A DNA stretch of 64,000 nucleotides from the NCBI GenBank assembly GCA_014239155.1, contig JAAZZQ010000063.1, forward strand, positions 1 through 64,000, in the 5' to 3' direction. Both the position numbers and the translations under genes were made by a program. The notes beneath the pieces are model-generated. The model had not been told where the DNA came from, ran no database searches, and worked only from the letters and a program-made list of their open reading frames with translations. Source of the stretch: Lachnospiraceae bacterium. GTDB taxonomy: Bacteria; Bacillota; Clostridia; Lachnospirales; Lachnospiraceae. The stretch's first letter is position 1, and each line of letters opens with the position of its first letter. Of the stretch, positions 55,359-64,000 are shown piece by piece.

Positions 55359-56465
55359 ATGGGAAGACATGGAGAAAACATTAGGAAAAGAAAAGATGGA
55401 CGCTGGGAAGGACGATATTTGGTGTACGATAAGGAAAAGGGCAAAAAAGTTTATCGCTCAGTCTATGCCCGATCTTATGAGGCAGTGCGGGAAAAGCTGG
55501 AGGATAAAAAAGGTCAATTACTCAATTATACAAACAAGTCAGAAGGGAAACAGCATCGGATATGCCCGGAGGATGTAAATCTAGATATTGTTGCGCAAGA
55601 ATGGCTTACTGAAGTTATGAAGAAAAGGAAACGGTCAACCTATATAAAATATCATTTGACTTATCACAGATACATTCAAGAATTTTTTCAGAGTGCTACA
55701 CTGTCAGAACTGACAAACGAGGAAGTGCGCCAAAAGATTTCAGGACAATATTCAGACAGTGTCTATAAAAGTATATATTGTATATTAAATCAAATATTAA
55801 AATTTGCTTCAGAGCGGTATAATGTCATGGTGCCTTTACTAAAAAAATCTGTGTCAGATGTAAGAAATGCGCCTGTTAAAGTTCTTGCTAAGAGTGAACA
55901 GAGAAAGCTGATAGATGTGCTTTCAATAGAGATGGATCGCTTTAAAATGGCAGTGTTAATGTGCCTTTTTACGGGGCTCCGACTGGGAGAATTATGTGCA
56001 CTTAAGTGGGTGGATATTGATTTTGAAAATAAACTTTTGATTGTCAATCGAACGGTACAACGTCTTTATGCCGAAGGGTATCGCACGAAGACAGTTCTGA
56101 CAGAAACATCTCCGAAAAGTGCATATTCGAGACGGGAAATTCCATTGTCAGACAAGGCATTAGAATTGTTTCTGAAGTTCAAGAATAACAAAGAGTATGT
56201 ATTTGGTGGAGAAAAGCCACTTGAACCTAAAAATTTACAATACCATTTTAAAAAGATATTAAAGGAGGCAGAGATTTCTGATAAAAATTTTCATATCCTA
56301 CGACATACTTTTTCTACAAACTGTATTGAGGGGGGGACTGATGTAAAAAGTTTGAGTGAAATGTTAGGTCATTCCGATGTTCAAATCACATTAAATCGTT
56401 ATGTGCATCCGTCGATGGAGACCAAGAGACAATATATAAATAATTTATTGGAAATTTATTATTAA
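55359..56465 (+). CDS. Tyrosine recombinase / integrase, isolated
   Basis: A site-specific recombinase of the phage/Tn type. N-terminal arm-binding AP2-like region (RKRKDGRWEGRYLVYDKEKG), SAM-like core-binding domain (about 75-170), and a catalytic domain with FTGLRLGELCALKW (first Arg), HILRHTFSTN (HxxR), LGHSDVQITLNRYVHPS (His and nucleophilic Tyr). All catalytic residues are present, so it looks active. ATG at 55359 follows AAAAGGATGGG; a start 27 bases upstream is possible. No excisionase, relaxase or clear attachment repeat flanks it, so it may be a relic or a stand-alone recombinase. Confidence 0.92.
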   Translation: MGRHGENIRKRKDGRWEGRYLVYDKEKGKKVYRSVYARSYEAVREKLEDKKGQLLNYTNKSEGKQHRICPEDVNLDIVAQEWLTEVMKKRKRSTYIKYHLTYHRYIQEFFQSATLSELTNEEVRQKISGQYSDSVYKSIYCILNQILKFASERYNVMVPLLKKSVSDVRNAPVKVLAKSEQRKLIDVLSIEMDRFKMAVLMCLFTGLRLGELCALKWVDIDFENKLLIVNRTVQRLYAEGYRTKTVLTETSPKSAYSRREIPLSDKALELFLKFKNNKEYVFGGEKPLEPKNLQYHFKKILKEAEISDKNFHILRHTFSTNCIEGGTDVKSLSEMLGHSDVQITLNRYVHPSMETKRQYINNLLEIYY

Positions 56466-56486
56466 AAATAGTCACAAGGTTCACAA

Positions 56487-56515
56487 TTGACAAATATATG
56501 TTCATATAGTATAAT
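56487..56515 (+). promoter_or_regulatory. Perfect consensus sigma-A promoter for the two-component genes
   Basis: TTGACA (56487-56492), 17 bases, TATAAT (56510-56515). This is an exact match with ideal spacing. The transcript would begin near 56522, 80 bases ahead of the LytTR gene. The spacer holds ATATG-TT-CATAT, a near-symmetric site that could be a regulator target. Confidence 0.85.
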
Positions 56516-56602
56516 GCGTACATATGTTTTAAATACTTGGCAATTGAAGGAATAGATTCTAAGGATCGATTTAAAAATTTTTTATGGATAGGGAATGATA
56601 GA

Positions 56603-57313
56603 ATGTTACATATAGCAATCTGCGATGATGAGAAAGATTTCGTTATATATTTAACGGAACTAATATATCAATATGCCGCTGAGACCGGGGAGGAAATGAA
56701 AGTGTCTACTTTTTATGACGGCATGGAGCTGATTGAAGGTTATGACACAACAATTGACCTTATTTTTCTTGATATTCAGATGAAACTTGTAAATGGTCTA
56801 CGCACTGCAGAGCGGATTCGGCAAATGGATGAAAAGGTGGGAATTATTTTTTTAACGACTCTGACACAGTGCGCGCTGGAGGGCTACAAATATCAGGCAA
56901 CAAACTACATTATCAAGCCAATGAAGTATGTCCGGCTAAAAGCGGAAATGGATGACTGGCGTAAGCACAACAGGAAAAATGACAGCCCTGCGATTGTAGT
57001 TGCCAATGATTCTGGGAAATACAAGATATTTTTGAATACGCTGCGATATGTGGAGACATTTAACCGCAATCTGCTTGTGCATACAGAGCAGGAGAACATT
57101 ATCTGTTACAGGAGCATGAAAGAATTAGAACAGGAGTTGGCAGAACATGGATTTGTGCGTTGCCATACCAGTTATATTGTGAACCTGTTTTTTGTCAAAG
57201 GGGTTAATAAATTAGAAATTACGCTGGTTACTGGGGAGATAATCCCAATCAGCCAGCCCAAGCGCAAGCAGTTTATGGAACAGTTAGCAGAATATTGGGG
57301 AAATTTGCTATGA
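56603..57313 (+). CDS. LytTR-family response regulator
   Basis: Receiver domain: LHIAICDDEKDF with the acidic pair, phosphoacceptor Asp in LIFLDIQMK, and NYIIKPMKY. LytTR DNA-binding domain from about residue 135: YVETFNRNLLVHTEQ, FVRCHTSYIVNL, ISQPKRKQFM. It resembles AgrA/VirR-type regulators that answer peptide or envelope signals. ATG at 56603 precedes the receiver directly; an upstream in-frame TTG would add 22 unrelated residues. It overlaps the kinase gene by four bases (ATGA). Confidence 0.93.
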   Translation: MLHIAICDDEKDFVIYLTELIYQYAAETGEEMKVSTFYDGMELIEGYDTTIDLIFLDIQMKLVNGLRTAERIRQMDEKVGIIFLTTLTQCALEGYKYQATNYIIKPMKYVRLKAEMDDWRKHNRKNDSPAIVVANDSGKYKIFLNTLRYVETFNRNLLVHTEQENIICYRSMKELEQELAEHGFVRCHTSYIVNLFFVKGVNKLEITLVTGEIIPISQPKRKQFMEQLAEYWGNLL

Positions 57314-58632
57314 TGCGGTTTTTAGAAATTTTGAGCGATGTATTTGCCTATGGGTATGTATTTGTTTTTCTGTGTATGATTTGTACCTTTCTTCCAATGC
57401 GGAAAAATTGGCTTTTGCGGATTGTAGGTGTTCTTGCAATTGATTTTCTTGCAACGGTTTTTATCTATTCTAATGACCCATATGGTCTCTTTGGGGCAAT
57501 GGCAGGTTTTTTTCTTTATGTTTTTGTGTTCCATGTAGGGAAATTCATTGAGAAAATAACGGCTGTGTTGGTCTTTTGCCCAGCAATGATTGCAGTGAAT
57601 TATCTAATGGAAGAGACTGGAAAAATTATTTTTTTTGGATTGACAGAGGCGTCACCTAGTCCAACAGATGGCACATGGACTTATGAGCAACATCTGGCAA
57701 GCACAAGCATTCATATGATTTCCTTGCTGATGAGGTTTTTGTTCTGGGTTGCGGCGTGGTGGTTTCTGCGCAAGTACCTGCGCCAGATTACGTCAAGCTT
57801 AACAATAAAGATGTGGATGATTGTAGATGTCCTAATGCTTGCACCTTTTGTGGCAATTGCGACAATTCTCCTTTTTATGCCAGAAACTATATGGATTGTC
57901 TATCCGATTTGTGCAGCGTCTATTCTGTCTAGTTTTGGATGTGTCTATTTGGCGTCCTATATCTGTAATTCTATGCAGACGGCATACCATGCACAGGAAT
58001 TGGAAATGAAGCAGGCGTATTATAAGGACCGAATCCGTGATGAGGAACGAGTGCGCAGCATTTATCATGACTTAAAGAATCATTTATTGGTGTTGCAGGC
58101 GCAGGCTGGGAATGGACAGGAGGTGCAAACTTCTATACAGGGACTGCAAAGCCAGATTCAAGAGTATGAGACATACTATCAGACAGGAAATGAGTACCTA
58201 GATATTATTATTCGTGATAAGGCGCGTGCAGCGAAGGAGCGACAAATTGATTTTGCTGCTGCAGTCGCCTTTGCCGATGGTGCGTTTATAGAGCCACTTG
58301 ACATTAGTGCTATTTTTGGAAATGCACTTGACAATGCAATTGAAGCGAGTGAAAAATTGCCAGAGCGGGAACGGCTAATTACATTAAAGGTAAAACGCGT
58401 GCGGGATATGTTGGTCATTTCCACAGAGAATAATGCACCGCAGGTAGATGATGTGCAAAAATGGATTTTGGCAGATCCTGTAGGAAAAAATAGAACGACA
58501 AAGGAGGATGCGTTTGCACATGGATTTGGACTCAACAATATAAGAACTGCTGTTGAAAAGTATGCTGGGCAGTGTAGTGTCAGGGCGGCAGAGGGGAAAT
58601 TTATGCTTAAGATTGTGATTCCAATGCCATGA
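57310..58632 (+). CDS. GHKL sensor histidine kinase
   Basis: About six membrane segments in the first 220 residues form the sensor. The phosphorylated His is in SIYHDLKNHLLVLQ. The ATPase part has GNALDNAIEAS (N box) and HGFGLNNIRTAVEKY (G box), as in AgrC-like kinases. It should phosphorylate the LytTR regulator it overlaps. No agrB or agrD-like precursor gene was found nearby, so the signal is unknown. ATG at 57310 is within the regulator stop (ATGA). Confidence 0.92.
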   Translation: MMRFLEILSDVFAYGYVFVFLCMICTFLPMRKNWLLRIVGVLAIDFLATVFIYSNDPYGLFGAMAGFFLYVFVFHVGKFIEKITAVLVFCPAMIAVNYLMEETGKIIFFGLTEASPSPTDGTWTYEQHLASTSIHMISLLMRFLFWVAAWWFLRKYLRQITSSLTIKMWMIVDVLMLAPFVAIATILLFMPETIWIVYPICAASILSSFGCVYLASYICNSMQTAYHAQELEMKQAYYKDRIRDEERVRSIYHDLKNHLLVLQAQAGNGQEVQTSIQGLQSQIQEYETYYQTGNEYLDIIIRDKARAAKERQIDFAAAVAFADGAFIEPLDISAIFGNALDNAIEASEKLPERERLITLKVKRVRDMLVISTENNAPQVDDVQKWILADPVGKNRTTKEDAFAHGFGLNNIRTAVEKYAGQCSVRAAEGKFMLKIVIPMP

Positions 58633-58698
58633 GGTGGCGGCTGTCATCTCGTTTGAATGGAGCATATATAAAGTTATAAGGATTTCAGGAGGTGTTAC

Positions 58699-59136
58699 AT
58701 GGTACGGGAGATTGCTGAAACGGAATTAAATGCATTGCTAGAATTATATTTATATTTACATGAGAAATCAATTCCGGAGATTACACAACATTTGAACTGT
58801 ACATGGGAAACAATTGTCAAGGATAAAAATCACCATATTATTGTGAATGAAGTTGATGGTAAAATTGTATCTTCCTGTGTATGTGTCATTATTCCTAATT
58901 TGACAAGAAATATCAGACCTTATGCTTTTATAGAAAATGTTGTTACCCATAAGGATTACCGGGGGAATGGATATGCAACAGAGTGTTTGAAGGCTGCAAA
59001 GAAGATTGCAGAACAAGCCCATTGTTACAAAATGATGTTGCTTACAGGTTCAAAAGAAGAAAGCATTCAGCATTTCTATAAAAATGCAGGCTATAACAGC
59101 ACAGACAAAACGGCGTTTATTCAGTGGCTTGAATGA
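58699..59136 (+). CDS. GNAT-family N-acetyltransferase
   Basis: It moves an acetyl group from acetyl-CoA to an unknown amine. The acetyl-CoA motif RGNGYATECLKAAKKIAEQ (V-x-x-x-x-R-G-x-G-x-A) and the C-terminal FYKNAGY are standard, and 145 residues is the normal size. ATG at 58699 follows CAGGAGGTGTTAC. It stands after the kinase gene and before a region rich in inverted repeats; link to either side is unclear. Confidence 0.9.
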   Translation: MVREIAETELNALLELYLYLHEKSIPEITQHLNCTWETIVKDKNHHIIVNEVDGKIVSSCVCVIIPNLTRNIRPYAFIENVVTHKDYRGNGYATECLKAAKKIAEQAHCYKMMLLTGSKEESIQHFYKNAGYNSTDKTAFIQWLE

Positions 59137-59204
59137 GTTTGGTAGTGTTATAGATTTTACCTCGTAGATCTTAGTTTACGCATTTTGCATTGTGCCTTTT
59201 ATGC

Positions 59205-59249
59205 ATAACTTTATAATGAGATTAACAAGTACAATGATTATAAAGTTAT
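59205..59249. repeat. 13-bp perfect inverted repeat, one arm recurring at 58666
   Basis: ATAACTTTATAAT (59205-59217) pairs perfectly with ATTATAAAGTTAT (59237-59249) around 19 bases. A close copy of the right arm and what follows (TATAAAGTTATAAGGATT) lies at about 58666-58684, in front of the GNAT gene. It could be a shared operator or the edge of an inserted element. Confidence 0.6.
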
Positions 59250-59266
59250 AGAGGATTAGAGTTTTT

Positions 59267-59449
59267 ATCTCAGCCGGAGAAGACGCCCGCTTCTATAAGT
59301 GGCGGGTAAAATACAATTTTGTCTCAGTGGGAGTACAATCTCCGGCTGAGATAAGCCTCCGGCATGACTGTAGGCGTGCGAATCCATAATTTGTCAGCGG
59401 AGCTGACCCGCACACCGCGGCAAGAATGCCGATGGCATTCTTGAAATAA
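59267..59449 (+). repeat. Structured intergenic repeat, copy B (before FtsX-type ABC genes)
   Basis: Part of a 354-base gap with no gene. ATCTCAGCCGGAGA (59267-59280) pairs perfectly with TCTCCGGCTGAGAT (59339-59352). The 75 bases 59375-59449 match copy A (6850-6924) at 67 positions, with GTCAGC-GGA-GCTGAC (59393-59407) and CAAGAATGCC-GAT-GGCATTCTTG (59421-59443). The stems are preserved between copies while loops differ (GAT against ATC). It ends 41 bases before the ATPase start. Confidence 0.8.
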
Positions 59450-59490
59450 GGTGATAAGACTCTGAGAGCTATGCAACAGGAGGATGCAAT

Positions 59491-60180
59491 ATGAGTATTT
59501 TGAGCACAACACATTTGACAAAGCAGTATGGCAGCGAGCCGAATATTGTGAGGGCGCTTGACGATGTAAATATTTCTGTGGAACAGGGGGAGTTTGTCGC
59601 AATTGTCGGAACTTCCGGCAGCGGGAAATCTACATTGCTGAATATGCTAGGAGGATTGGACCGCCCGACTTCCGGCAGTGTGCGGGTAGACAAGTTCGAG
59701 CTAGGCAAGCTTTCCGACGAGGATTTAACGGTATTTCGCAGACAGCGCATTGGTTTTATTTTCCAGAGTTATAATTTGGTGCCAATTTTAAATGTTTATG
59801 AAAATATCATTATGCCAATTCAGTTGGACGGCAAAAAGCCCGATGAGTACTTTATACAGGAAGTTGTGGAACTTTTAGGATTGGAAAAAAAGCTTGACAA
59901 TATGCCAAATACGCTTTCAGGAGGACAGCAACAGCGTGTCTCGATTGCCCGCGCACTGGCAAGTAAGCCAGCGATGATTCTGGCGGACGAGCCGACGGGA
60001 AATCTCGACAGCAAGACGAGCGATGAAGTTATTGAACTGCTGCGGGTTACGAGCCAGAAATTCCATCAGACCATTGTGATGATAACGCACAATCCTGAAA
60101 TCGCAAATCAGGCGGATCGCTGTATACAAATTGAGGATGGGCATGTCGTAAGGGTACAGAAAGGCAGGGCGGAAGTATGA
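59491..60180 (+). CDS. ABC transporter ATPase (MacB/BceA-like)
   Basis: The energy subunit of an FtsX-type ABC system. Walker [15 protein letters not shown], signature [15 protein letters not shown], Walker [14 protein letters not shown] and switch MITHN are complete; 229 residues is standard. ATG at 59491 follows CAGGAGGATGCAAT. It overlaps the permease by four bases (ATGA). By family such pairs resist or sense antimicrobial peptides or act in lipoprotein transport; the partner is the next gene. Its transcript may include the structured repeat at 59267-59449. Confidence 0.94.
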   Translation: MSILSTTHLTKQYGSEPNIVRALDDVNISVEQGEFVAIVGTSGSGKSTLLNMLGGLDRPTSGSVRVDKFELGKLSDEDLTVFRRQRIGFIFQSYNLVPILNVYENIIMPIQLDGKKPDEYFIQEVVELLGLEKKLDNMPNTLSGGQQQRVSIARALASKPAMILADEPTGNLDSKTSDEVIELLRVTSQKFHQTIVMITHNPEIANQADRCIQIEDGHVVRVQKGRAEV

Positions 60181-62723
60181 GACAAGCCAGGAAAGCCCAG
60201 ATTAATATTCTTTACACGTTGTCCCAGCGCAGCTTTCAGCAGAACAAAGGGCGCAATCTGGTGGCAGTACTTGCGATTGTGCTGACTACAATGATGTTTA
60301 CCACACTGTTTACGTTGGCACAGAGTATGGGGCGGAACATGACAGAAATGTATCTGCGTCAGTCCGGCACAAAGGCGCACGCCAGCACAAAACAGATTAC
60401 GGACGAGCAAATTGCGCAGCTTTCTGCACACCCGGACATTGTGCGTTTTGGTAGGTCAATTGTGCTTGGCATTGCTAACGATCAACGTCTTGCGGGGCGA
60501 CAGGTGGAAATCCGATATGGCAGCGATCAGTATGCGAAGGATTGTTTTGCATACCCTGTGACAGGTAAAATGCCAGAGCAGAAGAACGAGATTGCACTGG
60601 ATACGCTAGTGCTTGAGCGATTGGGTGTTTCGCAGGAACTGGGACGGACTGTCACACTCGAGTGGGGAAACCGTTCTGACACCTTTGTACTGTGCGGCTG
60701 GTGGGAAGGTAATCTCTCCTCCTACGCAAGTATGGCGTGGGTCAGCGAGGCATTCGCGCTGGAAGCTTCTGAGAATGTCTCAGTGTCTACAGAAGGGCAA
60801 GTATTGGGATTGCGCATGATGAACATTACATTTTCAGACACAAAAAATATTGAGCGAAAGACTGAGAAAGTCCTTCAGGACAGTGGTTTGACAACGTTGT
60901 CATTTCAGACAAATATCGCATATACGGCGGAGATACAAAATAGTATCTTTGCGGAAAACCTGCCGATGTATGGTGGTATGGTGCTGGTGTTTGTGGCAGG
61001 GTATTTGATTATCTACAATGTTTTTCAGATTTCTGTTGCCGCGGATATTCAATTTTATGGGAAGTTAAAGACTCTCGGAACCACAAAAAAGCAGTTAAAA
61101 AAGTTGATTTACAGCCAAGGAAACCGACTTAGCATTATTGGTATTCCCATTGGACTTGCAGTGGGGTATTTGCTTGGCGCGCTATTGGTTCCAGCATTGA
61201 TTCCTATGAAGGAGATGAAAGTAGTTGTCTCTATAAGTCCTGTCATTTTTATTGGTTCTGCACTATTTGCCTATATCACAGTAGTTATATCTTGTATGCT
61301 GCCTGCACGCATGGCTGGAAAAGTTTCCCCAATTGATGCATTGCGATACACAGATGGCAGCGCATCCTATCATAAAAACAAAAAGAAATCTAGGAATGGT
61401 GCGTCCTTACACAGTATGGCGTGGGCAAATCTTTGGCGCAGCCGTAAGCGGACAGTTATGGTTATTTGTTCCCTGACGCTGGGGCTTGTGCTAATGAGTT
61501 ACTTCTATGCAAAGAATGTTAGTTTTGATGTGGAAAAATATCTGATGGATATGGTGGTGGCGGACTATGAGATTGACGATGCGACAAACAATGCTGCCAG
61601 CTTTTATGACCCAGCGAGTGAAACCATCAGTGACACAATGCTTGCAGATATTATGGGACTGAGAGCGTCAAGTGCGGTCGAGGCGACAGGACGACTTTAT
61701 TCCAGACAGGAAAAGATATTGCTCAGTGAGCAGGCAAGGCAGAATTTGACAGCATATTACAATGCGGAACGGTTGGAAGAATTTGCTTCCTATGACCCAA
61801 CGTTTCCAGAATGGAAGAGAGAATTTGATGCGGTAGTGGGCGGTGAGGAACATCTGTATACAATCTATGGTGCAGACGGATTGATACTAGATGCGGCAGT
61901 TAGCAAAAATTATATACTGGATGGTGTTTTTGACACTGCGTTGTTCGCTACAGGGCAGTATTGTCTGGCAATTGGTCCTTCTATTATGCCCGGTGGCATG
62001 ATTCCAACCCATTCTGTAGGGGAGAAGATTTTGATTTCGGGGCGCGAGTTTGAAGTGATGGCAGTTTTAAGACCATTGCCACCAATGGTAGCGGGAAAGG
62101 ATTCGCTTAGCTTTGATCTTCCGATTGTGTTGCCTGCAGATGTTTTTACAGCGCTGTGGCAAGGGAGCAATATGAGAAAATTTTATTTTGACGTTGCAGA
62201 TGAAGCGATAGAGGATGCGCAGGCGTTGCTTTCACAGTACCAACAGACAACAGCAATTGGAATGAATGTGGTCTCGCGACAGTCCATGATAGACCAGTAT
62301 GAGGAGCAGACGCGCGCTTCAGCTGTAATGGGATATGCAGTCAGCATGATTATTGCGCTTGTTGGTGTATTAAATTTTGTTAACAGTATGGTGACAGCAA
62401 TCATTGCGAGACGGCGGGAGTTTGCCATGATCCAGAGTGTTGGCATGACCAAACGCCAGCTGCGGCAGATGTTGATATTTGAGGGGCTTTACTACGCAGG
62501 ACTGACACTGTTTATAGCGTACACTCTAAGCACACTGACGATTGGTGTATTGCTACGCGCAATGATGACAGAGGCAGATGGTTTTTCGACTTTTCATTTT
62601 ACCTTGTTTCCGCTTGTGTGCTGTACGCCGGTTCTGATTGTATTTGCACTTGTAATTCCATATTTGTGCTTTAAGAATCTCGAGCAGCAAAGCGTTGTGG
62701 AACGGTTGCGTGCGACGGATTGA
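60177..62723 (+). CDS. FtsX-family ABC permease
   Basis: One N-terminal membrane segment (NLVAVLAIVLTTMMFTTLFTL), an external domain of about 200 residues, a first FtsX block of three segments (MVLVFVAGYLIIYNVFQI onward), a fourth segment, a second external domain of roughly 250 residues, and a final FtsX block (ALVGVLNFVNSMVTAIIARR, then FVMIQSVGMTKRQL-like text). This duplicated layout with large external parts is typical of peptide-related or lipoprotein transporters. 848 residues. The start overlaps the ATPase stop (ATGA). The substrate cannot be told from the sequence. Confidence 0.92.
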   Translation: MRQARKAQINILYTLSQRSFQQNKGRNLVAVLAIVLTTMMFTTLFTLAQSMGRNMTEMYLRQSGTKAHASTKQITDEQIAQLSAHPDIVRFGRSIVLGIANDQRLAGRQVEIRYGSDQYAKDCFAYPVTGKMPEQKNEIALDTLVLERLGVSQELGRTVTLEWGNRSDTFVLCGWWEGNLSSYASMAWVSEAFALEASENVSVSTEGQVLGLRMMNITFSDTKNIERKTEKVLQDSGLTTLSFQTNIAYTAEIQNSIFAENLPMYGGMVLVFVAGYLIIYNVFQISVAADIQFYGKLKTLGTTKKQLKKLIYSQGNRLSIIGIPIGLAVGYLLGALLVPALIPMKEMKVVVSISPVIFIGSALFAYITVVISCMLPARMAGKVSPIDALRYTDGSASYHKNKKKSRNGASLHSMAWANLWRSRKRTVMVICSLTLGLVLMSYFYAKNVSFDVEKYLMDMVVADYEIDDATNNAASFYDPASETISDTMLADIMGLRASSAVEATGRLYSRQEKILLSEQARQNLTAYYNAERLEEFASYDPTFPEWKREFDAVVGGEEHLYTIYGADGLILDAAVSKNYILDGVFDTALFATGQYCLAIGPSIMPGGMIPTHSVGEKILISGREFEVMAVLRPLPPMVAGKDSLSFDLPIVLPADVFTALWQGSNMRKFYFDVADEAIEDAQALLSQYQQTTAIGMNVVSRQSMIDQYEEQTRASAVMGYAVSMIIALVGVLNFVNSMVTAIIARRREFAMIQSVGMTKRQLRQMLIFEGLYYAGLTLFIAYTLSTLTIGVLLRAMMTEADGFSTFHFTLFPLVCCTPVLIVFALVIPYLCFKNLEQQSVVERLRATD

Positions 62724-62729
62724 TAGAAG

Positions 62730-62776
62730 AAAAAAGGTATTTTTCCTGAAGAATATTTTGGGAAGGTGCCTTTTTT
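62730..62776 (+). terminator. Intrinsic terminator after the ABC permease gene
   Basis: AAAAAAGG (62730-62737) pairs with CCTTTTTT (62769-62776), with TTCC/GGAA extending the stem inside. The run of T closes the pair, six bases after the stop codon. Confidence 0.75.
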
Positions 62777-62868
62777 ATATGATACCAGATTCTTTTTTTA
62801 TGCATATAATTTATTAGTATATGCTAGGCAACGGTTTTTCATATCAAACATAAATGAGGTGATTTTAA

Positions 62869-63903
62869 TTGAATAACTTTAATATGAACTGGATGTTTCA
62901 GACGCCGAATCTATTTGGTGTCAACGCTTCCAATAGAAACCGGAATCAAAGACCCCTGCAGGATTCCCGTAATTTGATACAGGAGGCAAACACTCCCATA
63001 CCTAATGCTGTGCAGCATAAGGAAGCCGTAGAATCCAAGAGTGCTTCCTGCTGTCATGAATCCGACAACAGGTACAATGCCTGTGTCACGCATACAGACA
63101 TGGGCGCAATCAATCCAAGAGAACCATTTGTAGAGTCAGAAGCAGAGCGAAGAGGAGTGTGTGGAGAAATGGACTCAGGCAGTGCGTATGGAGAAATGCA
63201 AGCTATTGAGTCACAGGATGCATATAGGGAGAGAGGAACAGGTTTTAGAGGTGAATGTATGACAACGGAAACAACAAGGGAATATGGTATGATGGGCTTT
63301 GTGGGAGCAAGAGGTGAACGCGGTGATATTGGTCCAATGGGACCAAGAGGCGAGCCAGGACCACCGGGGTGTTCTGGCGAGCGTGGAGAAACTGGACCGC
63401 AAGGGGTCACAGGACCACAAGGACCACAGGGGGCTACAGGTCCGATGGGACCAAGAGGCGAACCGGGACCACGTGGACCACAAGGACCACCCGGATATCC
63501 GCAAAACAGTATTTTTGCAACTTTTTCGGGGCAGGACTTGATTGTGCCAGAGAGTGCCACTATTCCACTCAAAACGGAGATTCCAGATGTTACTCAGAAT
63601 ATAGTTCTTAGCAATCACTGTTCGATTGCGTTGACTTCGGGTTACTATGTTATTAGTTATTATCTATCTACCATTATGAAGCGGCATAGCTTTGTAAAAC
63701 TCACACCAATATTTAATGACTGTAAGCAGACCTTGTACAGCGCATACACAGAGGCAGAGAAGCGAAAGGAACTGCTAGTGTTGTCAAGATATTTTATTAT
63801 TGAGATACCGGCTAGTACCACGTTGTTTTTTGCGTGGTATTCATCAGCGGGTGCTGCAAAAATCAACATAAATCTAAGTATACAAAAACTGTATCGACAA
63901 TAA
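62869..63903 (+). CDS. Collagen-like triple-helix surface protein with C-terminal trimerisation-type domain
   Basis: Residues 1-142 are a Cys-containing, low-complexity head without a signal peptide. Residues 143-211 (bases 63295-63501) are 23 uninterrupted Gly-X-Y triplets ([12 protein letters not shown] and similar). Residues about 215-344 form a beta-rich domain ([50 protein letters not shown]) like the C1q/TNF-type heads that trimerise BclA-like proteins. Such proteins form hair-like layers on spores or cells. TTG at 62869 has GAGGTGA six bases upstream. A glycosyltransferase follows at once, suggesting the collagen region is glycosylated. No anchor is visible. Confidence 0.88.
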   Translation: MNNFNMNWMFQTPNLFGVNASNRNRNQRPLQDSRNLIQEANTPIPNAVQHKEAVESKSASCCHESDNRYNACVTHTDMGAINPREPFVESEAERRGVCGEMDSGSAYGEMQAIESQDAYRERGTGFRGECMTTETTREYGMMGFVGARGERGDIGPMGPRGEPGPPGCSGERGETGPQGVTGPQGPQGATGPMGPRGEPGPRGPQGPPGYPQNSIFATFSGQDLIVPESATIPLKTEIPDVTQNIVLSNHCSIALTSGYYVISYYLSTIMKRHSFVKLTPIFNDCKQTLYSAYTEAEKRKELLVLSRYFIIEIPASTTLFFAWYSSAGAAKININLSIQKLYRQ

Positions 63904-63923
63904 GTTAAGGGGGAAGAAAAGTG

Positions 63924-64000
63924 ATGTCGACAATAAGTCTTTGCATGATTGTAAAAAATGAGGAGAGGCATATTGCGCGCTGTCTGGACAGTGTGGCGGG
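63924..64000 (+). CDS. Glycosyltransferase family 2 (3' partial)
   Basis: The frame from ATG 63924 reads STISLCMIVKNEERHIARCL and continues DSVAG to the edge. This is the opening of the GT2 enzymes (CMIVKNEE...ARCLDSV) often followed by TPRs. GGGGG at 63909-63913 serves the start; GTG at 63921 is an alternative. It follows the collagen-like gene after 20 bases and may modify it. Confidence 0.82.
   Translation, partial: MSTISLCMIVKNEERHIARCLDSVA

Noticed and set aside
63054-63572. Antisense open frame that also reads as Gly-Pro-rich
   Set aside because: GGN-CCN codons of the collagen region are nearly self-complementary, so the reverse strand mimics collagen; the plus strand has the ribosome site and the folded C-terminal domain.

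Overview
The window looks like chromosomal DNA from a Gram-positive anaerobe of the class Clostridia, most likely Lachnospiraceae; the genus cannot be fixed by eye. The grounds are strong AGGAGG-type ribosome sites, frequent TTG and GTG starts, AddAB in place of RecBCD, an isolated spoVAD, LCP, GH25 and CPBP proteins, and an ATP-driven polysaccharide exporter inside a rhamnose cluster. No rRNA, tRNA or CRISPR array was seen.

Bases 1-29369 form one large cell-wall polysaccharide locus. It makes dTDP-sugar (rmlB, rmlA, rmlC and a phosphoglucomutase; rmlD is not here). It also holds a Wzm/Wzt-type exporter whose ATPase has a C-terminal extension, a putative methyltransferase-kinase next to it, six glycosyltransferase genes, a GtrA protein, a WbaP-like initiating phosphosugar transferase, an LCP ligase, glmS and two membrane-anchored GH25 muramidases. 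The likely working model is: start on undecaprenyl phosphate, extend in the cytoplasm, cap the chain, let the ATPase C-terminal domain recognise the cap, export, then ligate to peptidoglycan. The exporter, extended ATPase and methyltransferase-kinase resemble the E. coli O9a Wzm-Wzt-WbdD arrangement. In a Gram-positive this is the most interesting lead in the window.

Bases 29388-36850 look like one operon: an HtrA-type protease with a Glu/Thr-rich stalk, a divergent ClpX, a YczE-like membrane protein, a methyltransferase and a TPR-DUF4037 protein. trpS follows. Bases 38102-39824 are a more AT-rich insert with a small unknown protein, a CPBP protease and a tiny Xre-type protein that seems to start at CTG. 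Bases 40164-45233 carry spoVAD, an unknown protein behind a sigma-D-like promoter, a small unknown protein, ridA, aroK and pepF.

Bases 45564-54498 are addB-addA-HAD phosphatase-CPBP protease, tightly packed. After a reversed flavin reductase come an isolated tyrosine integrase, a LytTR/GHKL two-component pair behind a perfect consensus promoter, a GNAT acetyltransferase, an ABC transporter of the FtsX type, and a collagen-like surface protein followed by the start of another glycosyltransferase at the right edge.

Several intergenic regions hold strong inverted repeats. One 75-base two-hairpin unit occurs twice, in front of rmlC and in front of the FtsX-type ABC genes, at 67 of 75 identical positions. 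A second kind of element, with TTAC-W-GTTCA-like ends, may lie before glmS and between pepF and addB.
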